From NCBI GenBank assembly GCA_016617855.1, contig JAECUM010009861.1, positions 56,243 through 120,242 of the forward strand: a DNA stretch of 64,000 nt, given 5' to 3'. A program made the translations under genes and the position numbers. Below the pieces are notes generated by a model. The model ran no database searches, had not been told where the DNA came from, and worked only from the letters and a program-made list of their open reading frames with translations. The stretch is from Megalonaias nervosa. Lineage: Eukaryota > Mollusca > Bivalvia > Unionida > Unionidae. Below are positions 11,680 through 21,890 of this stretch, one piece after another (position 1 is the first letter of the stretch; every line of letters starts with the position of its first letter).

Positions 11680-12763
11680 TCCGAAGATCTAATTGGTTCT
11701 AAATGAAAATGCTGTTGCTCACACATCCAGTATAACCACCACAGCATCCATTTTGAGAATCTTGTAATCACTACTTCTCCTGAATCGATCATCATATCAA
11801 CATCAGCTTTTCACTTTAAGACTATGGGGTTTTCATGAAAAGACTTCTTATGATGACTGGTTGGTCCTGTATGGCAATAATTGCCAATCTGATATCCAAT
11901 ATGGCTGCCTTGACAAATCTTGTTATCACAGTTCCTCCTGAATATAGGTCATATCAGTATAAAGTTTGTCTAAAAGGCCATTTACATTAAATGACTTCTC
12001 AGAATGTCTAGTTTTTCCTATATGAAAATTGTACCAATCTGAAATCAAATGTGGACCCTATGGCTGCCATCTTAAAAATCTTATCACAACTCCTCCTGAA
12101 CAGAAAGTCATATTGGAATGGGTTTTTCACCAGAAGACATATGATATCAAATTGGTCTTAAATGAAAATGAGGCCACCCAGACATCTAATATTGCCACCA
12201 CACTGGCCATTTTGAAAATCTTGCTATAGCTACTCACCTGAATGGATGGTTATATCATCATGGGGTTTTCACTAAAAGACTTCTGATGACTTGTTAGTCC
12301 TAAGTGCTGATCTGATTTCCAGTATGGCCACCACAGCATCCATCTTGAACATTTTGTCATTGCTACTTCTCCTGAATGGAAAATCATATCAGCATGGGGG
12401 TGGGGGGGGGTCACTGAAAGACTTAATAGGGTACCTATTTTGGTCATGAATTTAAAAAAAATCTGCTGATCTGATAATCAATATGACTGCCAGTGGCCAT
12501 CTTGAAAATCTTACTGATACCCTTCTTGATTGAAAGTCATATCAACACTGGGTTTTCACCAGACAACTTGCAATGTCTTGTTGGTACTAAATGAAAACGG
12601 TACTGATCTGACACTCATGGCCATAATGGCAGCCATCTTGAAAACCCTGTTCTTGCTACTCCCAAGTGGAAAGTTGTATCAGCATGTGGTTTGTCACAAG
12701 AAGACGATTTGTGATGTCTAGTTTGTCTTGAATGAAAATTGTGCCAATCTAGCCTCAGATATA
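11680..12763 (+). repeat. ~150-bp tandem repeat family, 7-8 units
   Basis: This is the longest array outside the inverted repeat. Units recur with 'ATGGC.GCCAT', 'CATTTTGAAAATCTTG', 'GTCATATCA.CATGGGGTTTTCAC' and 'GATGTCTAGTT'. It is in the same orientation as the copies at 5.6 and 21.6 kb. Frames at 12029-12229, 12250-12447 and 12530-12721 are repeat translations. Confidence 0.8.
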
Positions 12764-12927
12764 CAGTGTGTCCCCTAAGAGTGCAAAATCAAGAGTCAAA
12801 AATCAATTTGGTGTCAAAACGGGGGGGGGGAGACTGAGTAAAAAACAAACTTTGGTATCAAAACTGGGGGTCATTTAAAAAGTTTGGGAGGTCTCTGAAG
12901 CACAAATGGGGGTAAAGGGAAACACTG
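12764..12927. mobile_element. 164-bp TIR element inserted in the repeat
   Basis: The element starts CAGTGTGTCCCCT and ends AGGGAAACACTG, an imperfect inverted pair (CAGTGT.TCCC). It is flanked by the direct hexamers GATATA at 12758-12763 and 12928-12933. Joining the flanks restores the normal repeat phrase, as seen uninterrupted at 21640-21670, so the insertion boundaries are well supported. The CAGTGTTTCCC-like TIR suggests hAT, but the duplication I can see is 6 bp. It contains a G10 run. Confidence 0.65.
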
Positions 12928-13235
12928 GATATATCTGCCACAATGAACATATTGAAAAACTTCACAAATTCTCTAGAATGGGATGGTCTTGTCAACATAG
13001 GGTTTTCACCGAAGGACTTCCAGTGGTGTCCAGTTTGTTCTAAATGAAGATTGTGATGATCCACTAATGCTGCCACAGTGTCTAATTTGAAAATCTTTTC
13101 TCTCAAGAATCTCGGAGATGGTTTGAAGTCTCGGCATTTTAATAGAAGAAATAGACTTGAATACCTGGAAATTCTCTTTAGACAGTAGAACATCACCTGA
13201 CTGCAAATCCAAGTGATCATAATGGGTATGGCCCA
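12928..13235 (+). repeat. ~150-bp repeat family, distal end segment
   Basis: After one more unit the array passes into a non-tandem end segment (…GAAAATCTT…TCTCGGAGATGGTTT…ATTCTCTTTAGACAGTAGA…). The same end segment follows the copy at 21740-21885, so the family has a defined 3' end rather than being a simple satellite. Confidence 0.65.
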
Positions 13236-14599
13236 TATCGATTGAAATAGAACAGCCCAAATTTGTTTTAGGTTAGGAAAATCAAAGAAGAAACAAAGTT
13301 TTTACACTTCATTGCCTTGAATGAGAATGTTTTAGCTGTCTTTATTGGAGATTAATGCTGTTTCTTGATCAGCACCAGTGCTTCTGTGAAGTCAGATTTT
13401 TCTTCATGTATAGAATGCAAAACACGTTTTTGGTATTTAAAATAGTGCGAGTTGAAATTAATTGTTAAAAGGCAGTGTCGAAATGCAGCTGTGATTCTGA
13501 GAAGAATGAAGTGTAAACCCCAGATTAACCAAGTTTTAACTACTGATAGATAGAGCTTGACTTTATAAATTTGAGTAGCAAGGAGGAGCATTTTATAATT
13601 TTCATATACTGCAAATAGTGTATGGAATAGTCATTCGTGAGTAATGTATACAAAATCCATCAACAGATGCAGCAATTGCATTTTCATTACTCAGAAAAAT
13701 TCAACAAGATCTTGGAAGTTTTAATTACAGTACCATCGAGTCTGTAATGAATGCATAAATGAACTGTGTAATATGACACTTGCCTTACCTTTAAGCTCTC
13801 CAGTAAACTATTGTTTGTAGAGAGAATCAATGTTATTTATTGTTTTGTTGTTTGGGGTGGGGTAGGCAAGTTCTGACGCACGGTAGCAGATTGGATATCA
13901 GAGTTGTGGAATTAAAGTAATATAATTTATCGAGGCACATGTCAAAAACACTTGGAAAGATTCTTGTTGATGAGGCTTGGAAAAATCAAGCTTCATCTTG
14001 AATGATTTAGAGGATTAAAAATATAGAAAATGCTGGCTGTAGGGTGTTTTTCTGCACACTTTAGTGAAGAGATCATCATACTCTACAATTGTTAGTCTGT
14101 CCAACTGTTACCATAGTGACTCATTCACCACAGGCTGGAACAGCACCAAATGTGGTAAACACACAAGTTTCGTTTGTGGTGACCATCTGCAAGGGAGTTA
14201 GGATTATTGGGGTCAATGAGAAGGGGTCAGAGATCAAATTGACACAATTACAATTTCAGTGACTGCTTTGAATATGTTTGACCAAACTTTTTATGTGCAT
14301 TTATAGGATGATGAGAGATTTTTTTATGACATTTATGTTGCAGTCTTTTGGAAGCGGGGTGGGGTGGTTTTGATTATTATATTTTAAAAGTATAATTCGT
14401 TATTTTCATTTTTTTGGCTTAAACAGGGTTTTATTTAGCAGTTGGGAGCATGCATGTTTTTTTCACACACACACACATACACAGACACACACACAAGCCA
14501 GTTGAAACTTTACATTCTGAATGCATTTATAATTGGGGCAGGTCTTAATACAGATTTTTCAGTTACATTCCCATCAAGATTTTGTCTTCTTTGATACAG
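13236..14599. other. End of the last RRM-gene intron
   Basis: No element was recognised apart from a short (CA)n run at 14465-14496. The intron ends TTTGATACAG at 14599. Confidence 0.5.
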
Positions 14600-14661
14600 A
14601 AACCCAAGTGAAACAGTTAAACCCGATAAAACAGGAGCCTGATGCTTGGGAAAATTCTGAA

Positions 14662-14709
<48 letters not shown>

Positions 14710-14796
14710 GAGGATGATTATGATGATGAAGAGGATGATGATGATGAAGATGAGGATGATGAAGATGAGGATGAAGAGGATGAGGATGATGTATAA
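14600..14796 (+). CDS. RRM protein, last coding exon: acidic tail
   Basis: The exon begins after TTTGATACAG, completes the Lys codon and reads TQVKQLNPIKQEPDAWENSE, then about 45 residues made almost only of Asp and Glu before TAA at 14794-14796. IKQE fits the sumoylation consensus (hydrophobic-K-x-E). The Asp run is encoded by 15 uninterrupted GAT codons (14662-14706). Many nucleolar RNA-binding and chaperone proteins carry such acidic tracts; nucleolins usually have them N-terminally and end in RGG, so this C-terminal tail differs from classical nucleolin. The alternative frame reading poly-Met is a shadow. Confidence 0.85.
14662..14790 (+). repeat. Coding (GAT/GAG/GAA)n microsatellite
   Basis: A perfect (GAT)15 run followed by interrupted GAT/GAA/GAG codons. 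It lies within the last RRM exon, so length changes alter the acidic tail without shifting the frame. Confidence 0.9.
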
Positions 14797-16213
14797 TGTT
14801 TACAATATGATCCTCTTTTTCTGATGGAATTAGTGATGATGAGTAATAGATCGAGGGACATGAAGAAAAAATTTTCTTGATAGTTTGTGATAGTATTGAT
14901 CTAAAATGAATTTAGTTTGGAGACCTGAACATAGCCCAGATGATAAAATGTGACATTGTGAATTATTTTGTTTTTTCTTCCATGGGTATCTATTTTCAGT
15001 CATGTCTGTCATTGTGTTGCCAATTTTCACAAAAAGTCTGTTGATTTTGGAATCAGAAGGTCAATGTAACTGTGAATGACAAAATAAAAATGGTTTTGTC
15101 ACAATAACCTTAGTTCTACATCACATACCTGGACCAAGCATTGACTGGCTTACACTGAAGACACCTATTGATATGGGGTCAAAGGTCAAGGTTACTGTGA
15201 CTGAAGAAGAAAAATTGGTTTCCCATAAGGTAACATTACTTCTAGATCACTGACTTCAACCAGACTTTGTAGATAGTTTGTATTTAGGGTAAAGAAGAAG
15301 CCTGTTGAATTGGGGATAAGAAGGTCACTGTTCAAGGTCACTGTCACTGAAAGAAAAGTTTGTTGAAATTTAAGTCATCCATAGAGAGGACTATTAAATG
15401 TTAGGCAAATGTACAGCATGCTGTTCATGGTATTTTTTTCATGTTTGATTGCAATGAATGACCGCATTGGAGGAGGGGTGAGTGTACTGTTGTAAGAAAT
15501 GATTGATTGTTTGTTGTGTTAATAACATTGTGTTTTGAAGGCATTGTGGGAATAATATGAAACCCATGAAAATAGCTAATTTCACACCATTTTGAATTAT
15601 GTACACATCCTTTGAACTTGGTATGATAGTAGAGGAATCAGTTCACAAGATTCTGAAATTTTTGTTTTTATTTACACTTCAGAAGTTGTTAGAGAAGTCC
15701 AGGTCTTAGAGCTTTTGCTATACGCAGTGTCCCTATGACTGGACAAGACAAATGGTGTCGGTCTAGTGAAACCCTTCTATAAAGGGTATTCATTGCACCA
15801 CAAAAATGGTGACCTTTTATGGACAGTTGTCCTTTATAAAGAGGTTGAAAATTAAAAGAAACTTGACAATTGGGACTAATAAATGTCTCTTCAGAGCAAA
15901 TTTCCTTTATAGGGAAGTGGCAAATTAAACTGCAATTTACTTGTTACATTGTTGTAGAGTGGCAGTTGAAGTTTTAACATTGGATTATCACGCACCAGGC
16001 ATTTTATTCAGGACAAAGTTATGGATATCCAGAACAGTGTTGAGTCTGGAATTTTAACCACATTAAGGATTTATATAATATATTTTATTTTATCTGAAAT
16101 TATGGATTTTCATTTTTAAGCATTTATCACAGATCAATTGTCAGTTCTATGTATTGGATTACATTTGTCGTATATTGACATGCATGTATGATTAAGTTGA
16201 GAAAATAAATAAA
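14797..16213 (+). other. Probable 3' UTR of the RRM gene
   Basis: Non-coding sequence after the stop. AATAAA hexamers occur at 15083-15088 and as an overlapping pair at 16204-16213, either of which could be the poly(A) signal. The region contains a degenerate repeat at 15000-15370 and a stretch at 15750-15920 with 'CTTTATA(A/G)A.GG' motifs resembling the mariner-type MITE at 21135. The true transcript end cannot be read from sequence. Confidence 0.4.
15000..15370 (+). repeat. Degenerate tandem repeat with 'AAGGTCAAGGT.ACTGT.ACT'
   Basis: Three diverged units of about 120-140 bp share phrases such as AGGTCAATGTAACTGTGA, AAAGGTCAAGGTTACTGTGA and AAGGTCACTGTCACTGA, followed by (G)AAAAATGGTTT and a less conserved body. 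It is a dispersed repeat commonly seen in invertebrate genomes of this kind (my recollection, not searched). Confidence 0.55.
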
Positions 16214-16584
16214 CTATTCTTTACATCTGTCTTACTTCCGGCTTAACAATTCATTCATTATATTAACTGACATCATTATACATTGTCAGTTCCCAAAATT
16301 ATTGCAGGACGGGGTTTGTTCTAGCTGGACGAGTTGTTTGGGTGGTGTTATTTATTTTAAGGACTACACATCTCATCTGGAACCCTTTCTGTTTGCCTGC
16401 CCTGCCACAGCTATTTTGCAACCAGAATTTTGCCAATTTTCAAACATATTGTTGCTCTTTTTTAAGTAAACCACACCCAATAAAGATTTCTTGATCACCA
16501 TCTTAGAGTTGTGGTTTTCAGCTTACCTGGTCCTAAGGATAAGTGAGGTTGTGTTATGGTCCTGCCTTAAGCATACATGATATG

Positions 16585-17017
16585 CAGACCTGCCAATTCT
16601 TATGATTTGTCCGCAGGTCTTGCTGAAGAGACAATAGGCCTCATAAAAGATCTAAACAATCAGGACAGAGGTATAAAATTTCTTGGTTTAAAAAACAAAA
16701 GCAGCAGAGGCAACAGTTGCGTCTGTTGATATCATTATTCTGTTGATTTGAGTATATATCGTGTTTGGAGAGAGAATTGCCATCACCAAATGGGGAACTG
16801 CAGTCTGAGAAACTGTAATGGAGGTATGTAAGCTCCATATATATTTGACAAACCTTTTCACTTGAACATAAAGTTTGCTTTCGTTGCATCACACTTCTGA
16901 ACTTGAGTTTCCAACTGAACAATAGCAGACATAATTCATTAGACTTTAGTGAAAATTGGTCTAACTTAAAAATATCAACTGCCTAATGAGGAAACCATAT
17001 TGGGGTTGGCAGGTCTG
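16585..17017. mobile_element. 433-bp element with 12-bp inverted ends
   Basis: CAGACCTGCCAA at 16585-16596 is repeated as its exact complement TTGGCAGGTCTG at 17006-17017. No target duplication is evident in the flanks (ATGATATG / TGTGCGTC). The interior has no supported gene; the frame at 16641-16922 on the minus strand is unsupported. It is probably an old non-autonomous DNA element. Confidence 0.45.
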
Positions 17018-17543
17018 TGTGCGTCATTTAATGTCATTCATTACCTTTCACTATTTAGAATGCACTTTTCACAATGGAAATACCTCATCCTTGCTAGATG
17101 CACTTTCCTCCTGTTCTAGAAATGTTTATAATCTGTGCATCCTTCCAGTCCAACTTGCCATCATTGGCCAGTTTGCAATAGTACATCGTTCTTTTTTCAG
17201 ACTACAGTTCAAGTTGGACATGGAAAAAATACCCACTTCAAGAAAAATTACCAACAGTGATTGTTATGCTATCTCAGGACTTGATATTCATAGAGTGGTC
17301 CACCTCTTGTACGGCCACCCCTTCTCACCAGGAAAGTGTCTTTTTCAGTAGTACATGTACAATGTATGTAGTAAGAAAGCTATATGTGACTTCCCAAAAT
17401 GTAATATCTTCATTTACAAGTAACATTAATTATTAAAGGGTTCTTCTGGTCTTAAAAATAAACTCATTTCAAATGGACATGCATTAACAGTATGTGATTC
17501 TTAAGTGTGTAATGCGAGTCGGTTATTGTTGGCACATGAATTG

Positions 17544-17651
17544 CAAAACCATTTAAAAATGTCATTTAAATCTTGGTACAAAACCGTTTAAAAATGTCAT
17601 TTAAATCTTGGTACAAAACCATGTAAAAATGTCATTTAAATCTTGGTACAA
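17544..17651. repeat. 36-bp tandem repeat, three copies
   Basis: Three consecutive copies of a 36-bp unit containing AAAAATGTCATTTAAATCTT, differing at one or two bases each. No coding potential. Confidence 0.9.
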
Positions 17652-18640
17652 ACATAACTTGGCATTTTAAACATTTTCTTTCCATTTACTCCATTCTTCC
17701 ATGGCTGCAGAATATTCTCCTTATCTGTTAGAATGTTGTCTGGGTATTTCCAACATCAAATTTTTCAGTAAGAACTCGAACTCTCCCCGTTGTCATCAGG
17801 TTGAATAACTTTCTCTTCTAAAGTAATAATTTTTCCGTTTACATGATGTTTTAAAGTTTTGGAATGATTTATTCCTATGTTGCTGATTGTAAAGTACTAC
17901 AATTTAATCATGCAGACAGAATTTTTGTATAGTTGATGAAATGCATTGTTTATAAAGGAAGCGAGTTACATGGATTTTCAGCCTTTGTCTGGTACCCTGT
18001 TTGGTTCAAGGTTAATTTCTCTAATCGACAAAGGTATATTTAGCCTATGTTGACTATGTTACGATCTTAACAACTTCTTGTCAAAGTCATGAAAGAGAAG
18101 AACTCAGCAACTGTGTAAAGCCAAAAATAATATTGACCACAGTGGTACATGTTATTATATACTTTAGTCAACACTTCTTTCAGTATTAGAAACCAACATA
18201 GGTAGAGATAATTGGATTACTTACTGCATGAATTAAAATATTGGTTCTGGACACACATTAAAATGGAGGGGTAAATTTGGCTTTTGTGGCCTGTAAAGCT
18301 GGCCGCATGCCACATAAGAGGAATGATTGCTAATGAGAGTTACATTCGTACACAAACTAAGTACAGAAAAAATGCGCTGAGTGGAGAAGGTGGCTGCTGT
18401 TGAGGCGGGTGGTGTTAAAAATGGGGAATAATGTATTTCATTTTAGTGAAAAGTTGTTCCACTGTCAGTAATTGAAGTATTATTTGTTATAATATATTTT
18501 GAACATTTCACACGAGATGCCTAAGCTCCCTACTCATCATAGGTTTGGGAATTACTAGTAGGAATATGTATAATTACTAATGGGTCATCAAAACTATCCA
18601 TTCAGTGTTTACAGTTGTAGAAGTTGAAAGGCACACATCA
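17652..18640. other. Non-coding, nothing recognised
   Basis: AT-rich sequence without supported genes. The 5' part of the DIRS element that follows (LTR-like repeat, gag-like frame) was not recognisable here. Confidence 0.4.
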
Positions 18641-21010
18641 TTTTTTAGAAGGATGCAGTAGAGAGGGTTCAAACATCCAGTCATCAGCATTCAAGTCTTG
18701 GTTATTTCTTGTCCCCAGAAATGGTGGGAAACAGGTTGGTTATTGATTCCCACTAAGCAAATTTCTGCAAGAGGAAACTGTCAAGATGGGAACTGTAGCA
18801 TCAGTTTGGAAAGCTATCAGACCCATATATGGGGCAGTTTCCATTGATCTTCAGAACACATATTCCACATCCAGCTCTTTCCTGCACACAAGAAATACTT
18901 CTAGTTTTCAGTAATGGACAGGAGGTATTCCGAGTCTGGCCATTTGTTCTAGCCGCAGCACTCGAGGTCTTCAATAGAGTTATGGGAGTAGTAGGTATCT
19001 GGGGATTTATCTCATCCAGTACTTAGACAACAGGCTGCTGCACAATGCAGCAAATAGTCCTTGTTACATTATTTAACCCAATGTTGGTCTGAGGCGACTC
19101 CGTGAAGACTTGTTCCCAACATAGAGAAATCAGATCTCATTCCTTCTCAAGATTTTGTGCACATGATAGGACTGAATGTCCTTACCATTCTGGATCAGGT
19201 TTGTGTTCTGTCAGAAAGGATCAACTAAACTTAACCCTGGAATTGTTGAGGACTTTACAGGCTAAGATTTCCTTGTCATTTTGCTTTCATCTAGTGCTTC
19301 AGGGAACCTTGATTTCTGTGGTGGGCTTGGTGTCCAAAACATTCCATTTATGTCCTGATCAATTTCTCCCATTTATAGTCTGGAAACCATACAAGGATTC
19401 ACTTTCTAACACCTCTTGTGGTGGTACATGTATGATGAAGACAAAATTCTGATACAAGTTCGTCTGCATGCCCTCTAAACTCCAGTCCTAACCTCTATAG
19501 TAATATATCAGATTCACCGAGAGTACTTCTCCATAGACATTGGTCCAAGAATGAAAGCCTCCAACACAAACAGTTTGGACTGTGTGCTTCTCACTGACAG
19601 GGTGCATAGATCATATCATGGGGCACTGCATCATGGTGTCTGCAGACATTAGTGGTTGCATACATCAGACAAGGAGATATTGTCTGCATGCAAGTCTGAA
19701 ACCGTATACGCTGGGCAGAGTCAGAAGGAACTACACTCAGATTTTGTCACATTCCAGGAAAGAAAATATCTTTACTGATAGTTTGTCTGAAACGTGCAAG
19801 CTAGTTCTAACAGATTGGTCTCTTCATCAAGACAGTTGCAAAGTCACTGTTGATTCTGTGGGAGGAACCTCTGTCTGTGGACTTGTTAGAAGTGAAATGC
19901 AACATAAAGCTTCCAGTTATTTTCCCCAATCCCAAACCAAAAAGCTTTGGCAGTGAACTCCCACCTGAGGTGGGATTGATAGATTGCTCATGCATTCCGT
20001 CCCTTTGTGTTGACTCCACAGGTATTGTACTTTAGAAGGTCAGAACATCCACAGCTTAGATTATCCTTGTATCATATCCATGACCTCAAAGGTCATGGTT
20101 CAACAATCTCCTGAACCATTTTATTGACCAACCTAGTGGAAGAAATTGTTCTCAACATGAGACTGAACCAAGGTTGCAGTTTGCATTGTCCAGGCCCTGT
20201 GAAGTTCTGTGTCTAAGGCCTCTGATGCAAAGTGGTGAGTCTTTGTTATTAGTGCACAAGGAAATGTGTTACATGTACTCCTAGCACCCACTCACTTGCT
20301 GCAATAGCAGATATTCTGCTTTTACTTTGGGTGCCGAAATCTTGTTCTGTCTTCACAGACAAAGGTATAGGGCTGCTCTTCAGACATTTTTAAATTCTCC
20401 AAAGGTCAGTCCATTGGCTCAGATCCTCCTTTAGAGGATCTTGTTAAGTACTTCGAACTTCAGAAACCTGTGTTTCCCATGGTACCAAGATTGAATATCT
20501 TGTTTTGTGGGTGTTAACAAATGACCCTTATTTAACCATTGAGCAGATTCATTAAAATAAATCTTGTGTTTAAAACCATCTGTTGTCTAGTTCTAGTGTC
20601 AGCATGGAGAAGCACACCACATTTTATCAACTGAGGGATGTTGTGGTTCAATGGGCATTGTGATTCTGCTTCCTTGGTTGTGTCAAAGAGAAATCACCTT
20701 ACATCACTACCTTCATTCTTGATAGACATCCAGTCTCAGTCACATCTGTGCTGGGGACAAACAAGATAGACTCCTTTGTGAAGTTAGGGTGCTGAAGTTC
20801 TATTTAGCAGTTGCAAAGGGAATAGGATATATCTGAAAAGGGTTTTTTTTCTCCCCTTAAGAGGGGCTGTGATGCATTTCGGCATTCACCATCTCAAGAT
20901 GGAATTTGCTCAAACCATCAAGAGAGACCACTTGTGAGAATAAAAGACCATGAAGTTAGGGCTATTGCAATTTTGTTGGGCCTATCTCTTCGCAATCATA
21001 CATGATCCTC
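18641..21010 (+). mobile_element. Decayed DIRS-type retrotransposon (RT, RNase H, tyrosine recombinase)
   Basis: Reading across several frames on the + strand gives the order RT, RNase H, tyrosine recombinase, which is that of DIRS elements. Near 18700-18860 one sees FLVPRNGG, KMGTVAS and (S)IDLQN-like RT strings; 18920-19000 gives PFVLAAALEVFNRVMGVVG, matching the RT 'PFGL.TAP..FT..' block; 19225-19400 gives LTLELLRTL and a connection region. Around 19740-19990 an RNase H end (FTDSLSE…LTDWSLHQD) and 'SVDLLEVKCNIKLP' match the DIRS 'TVDLFATR.N.KLP' block. At 20949-20960 HEVR followed by AIAILLGL matches the HxxR box of DIRS recombinases. Many stops and frameshifts show it is dead. The YxDD box and LTRs were not found. 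Confidence 0.7.
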
Positions 21011-21134
21011 TCATTTTGTCGTCATCATTGTCAAACCAGGGCCAAGGTATTTTCTCTTGGGGTACAATTGTTGCACAATGACCCAGACTGCTGCTTATAT
21101 TAGATGTTGATTGGGTGAGGCTACAAGGCAAGTA

Positions 21135-21311
21135 CAGTAAAAACCTGTCTTGTGAGACCACTGCCATGAAAGCCACCTGTCTTGAGAGACCAGGTTCTCC
21201 TTGCACAGATTTATTGGTTATATAGCGTTATGACCTGTCATGAGAGACCACCAGTCGTGAGAGCATTATTTTTTGGCAGAAAGGCTGGTCTTTTCAAGAC
21301 AGGTTCTACTG
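21135..21311. mobile_element. Tc1/mariner-type MITE flanked by TA
   Basis: CAGTAAAAACCTGTCTTG on the left is matched by the inverted CAAGACAGGTTCTACTG on the right, giving TIRs of about 25 bp with a few mismatches. TA flanks both ends (21133-21134 and 21312-21313), consistent with a Tc1/mariner target site. The interior repeats 'GAGACCA' motifs and has no gene. Confidence 0.7.
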
Positions 21312-21569
21312 TAATTTGTTTCTCTTTTTACTCCCTTGCAGTCCATCAGTCTCCTTTGTTACTGACAAGTTCATCTTAACATTAACCTTTTACCTTGTAC
21401 AAGTCTGTGGCTGTTTAGGCCAAGTCACACGGTGCAGTGTGCTATAAATGGAATACATTACCCATTACACTCTATACACATAGGCCTGCTTGTTAAATTT
21501 ATAATACGGTGTGGTGTATTATACGTAAAGCTCAACATCAGTTTTAACCATTTTACCATTTTTGGTACA

Positions 21570-21890
21570 CAACTATTATGGAGTTTTCACCAGATAATTA
21601 TGATATCTAATTGGTCCTGAATGAAAGTGCTGACCTCACCAAAAATATAGCTGCCACAATGAACATATTGAAAATATTGTCAACAATTCTCTTGAATGAA
21701 TAGTTCTATCATCATGAGGTCTACAGCAGAAGTATTCTAATTTGTCCTAAACGGCTGCTGCAGTGGCCAATTTGAAAATCTTGTGAGTGAAGAATATCTG
21801 AGATGGTTTCAGTACTTGGTAGTTAAAAAGAATGGTCCGATCTTGCATGACTGTAAATTCTCTTTGGACAGTAGAGCATTAGTCCCAACC
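21570..21890 (+). repeat. ~150-bp repeat family, single truncated copy with end segment
   Basis: About one and a half units (GAGTTTTCACCAGATAATTATGATATC…, ATATAGCTGCCACAATGAACATATTGAAAA) followed by the conserved end segment also seen at 13080-13235 (ATCTGAGATGGTTT, AATTCTCTTTGGACAGTAGA). Confidence 0.7.

Noticed and set aside
14642..14824. Poly-Met frame overlapping the acidic exon
   Set aside because: It is a shadow of the GAT repeat in another frame. The phase-compatible splicing supports the Asp frame.
16986..17351. 121-codon frame as a gene
   Set aside because: It starts inside a TIR-bounded element, has no recognisable domain and shows no splice partners.
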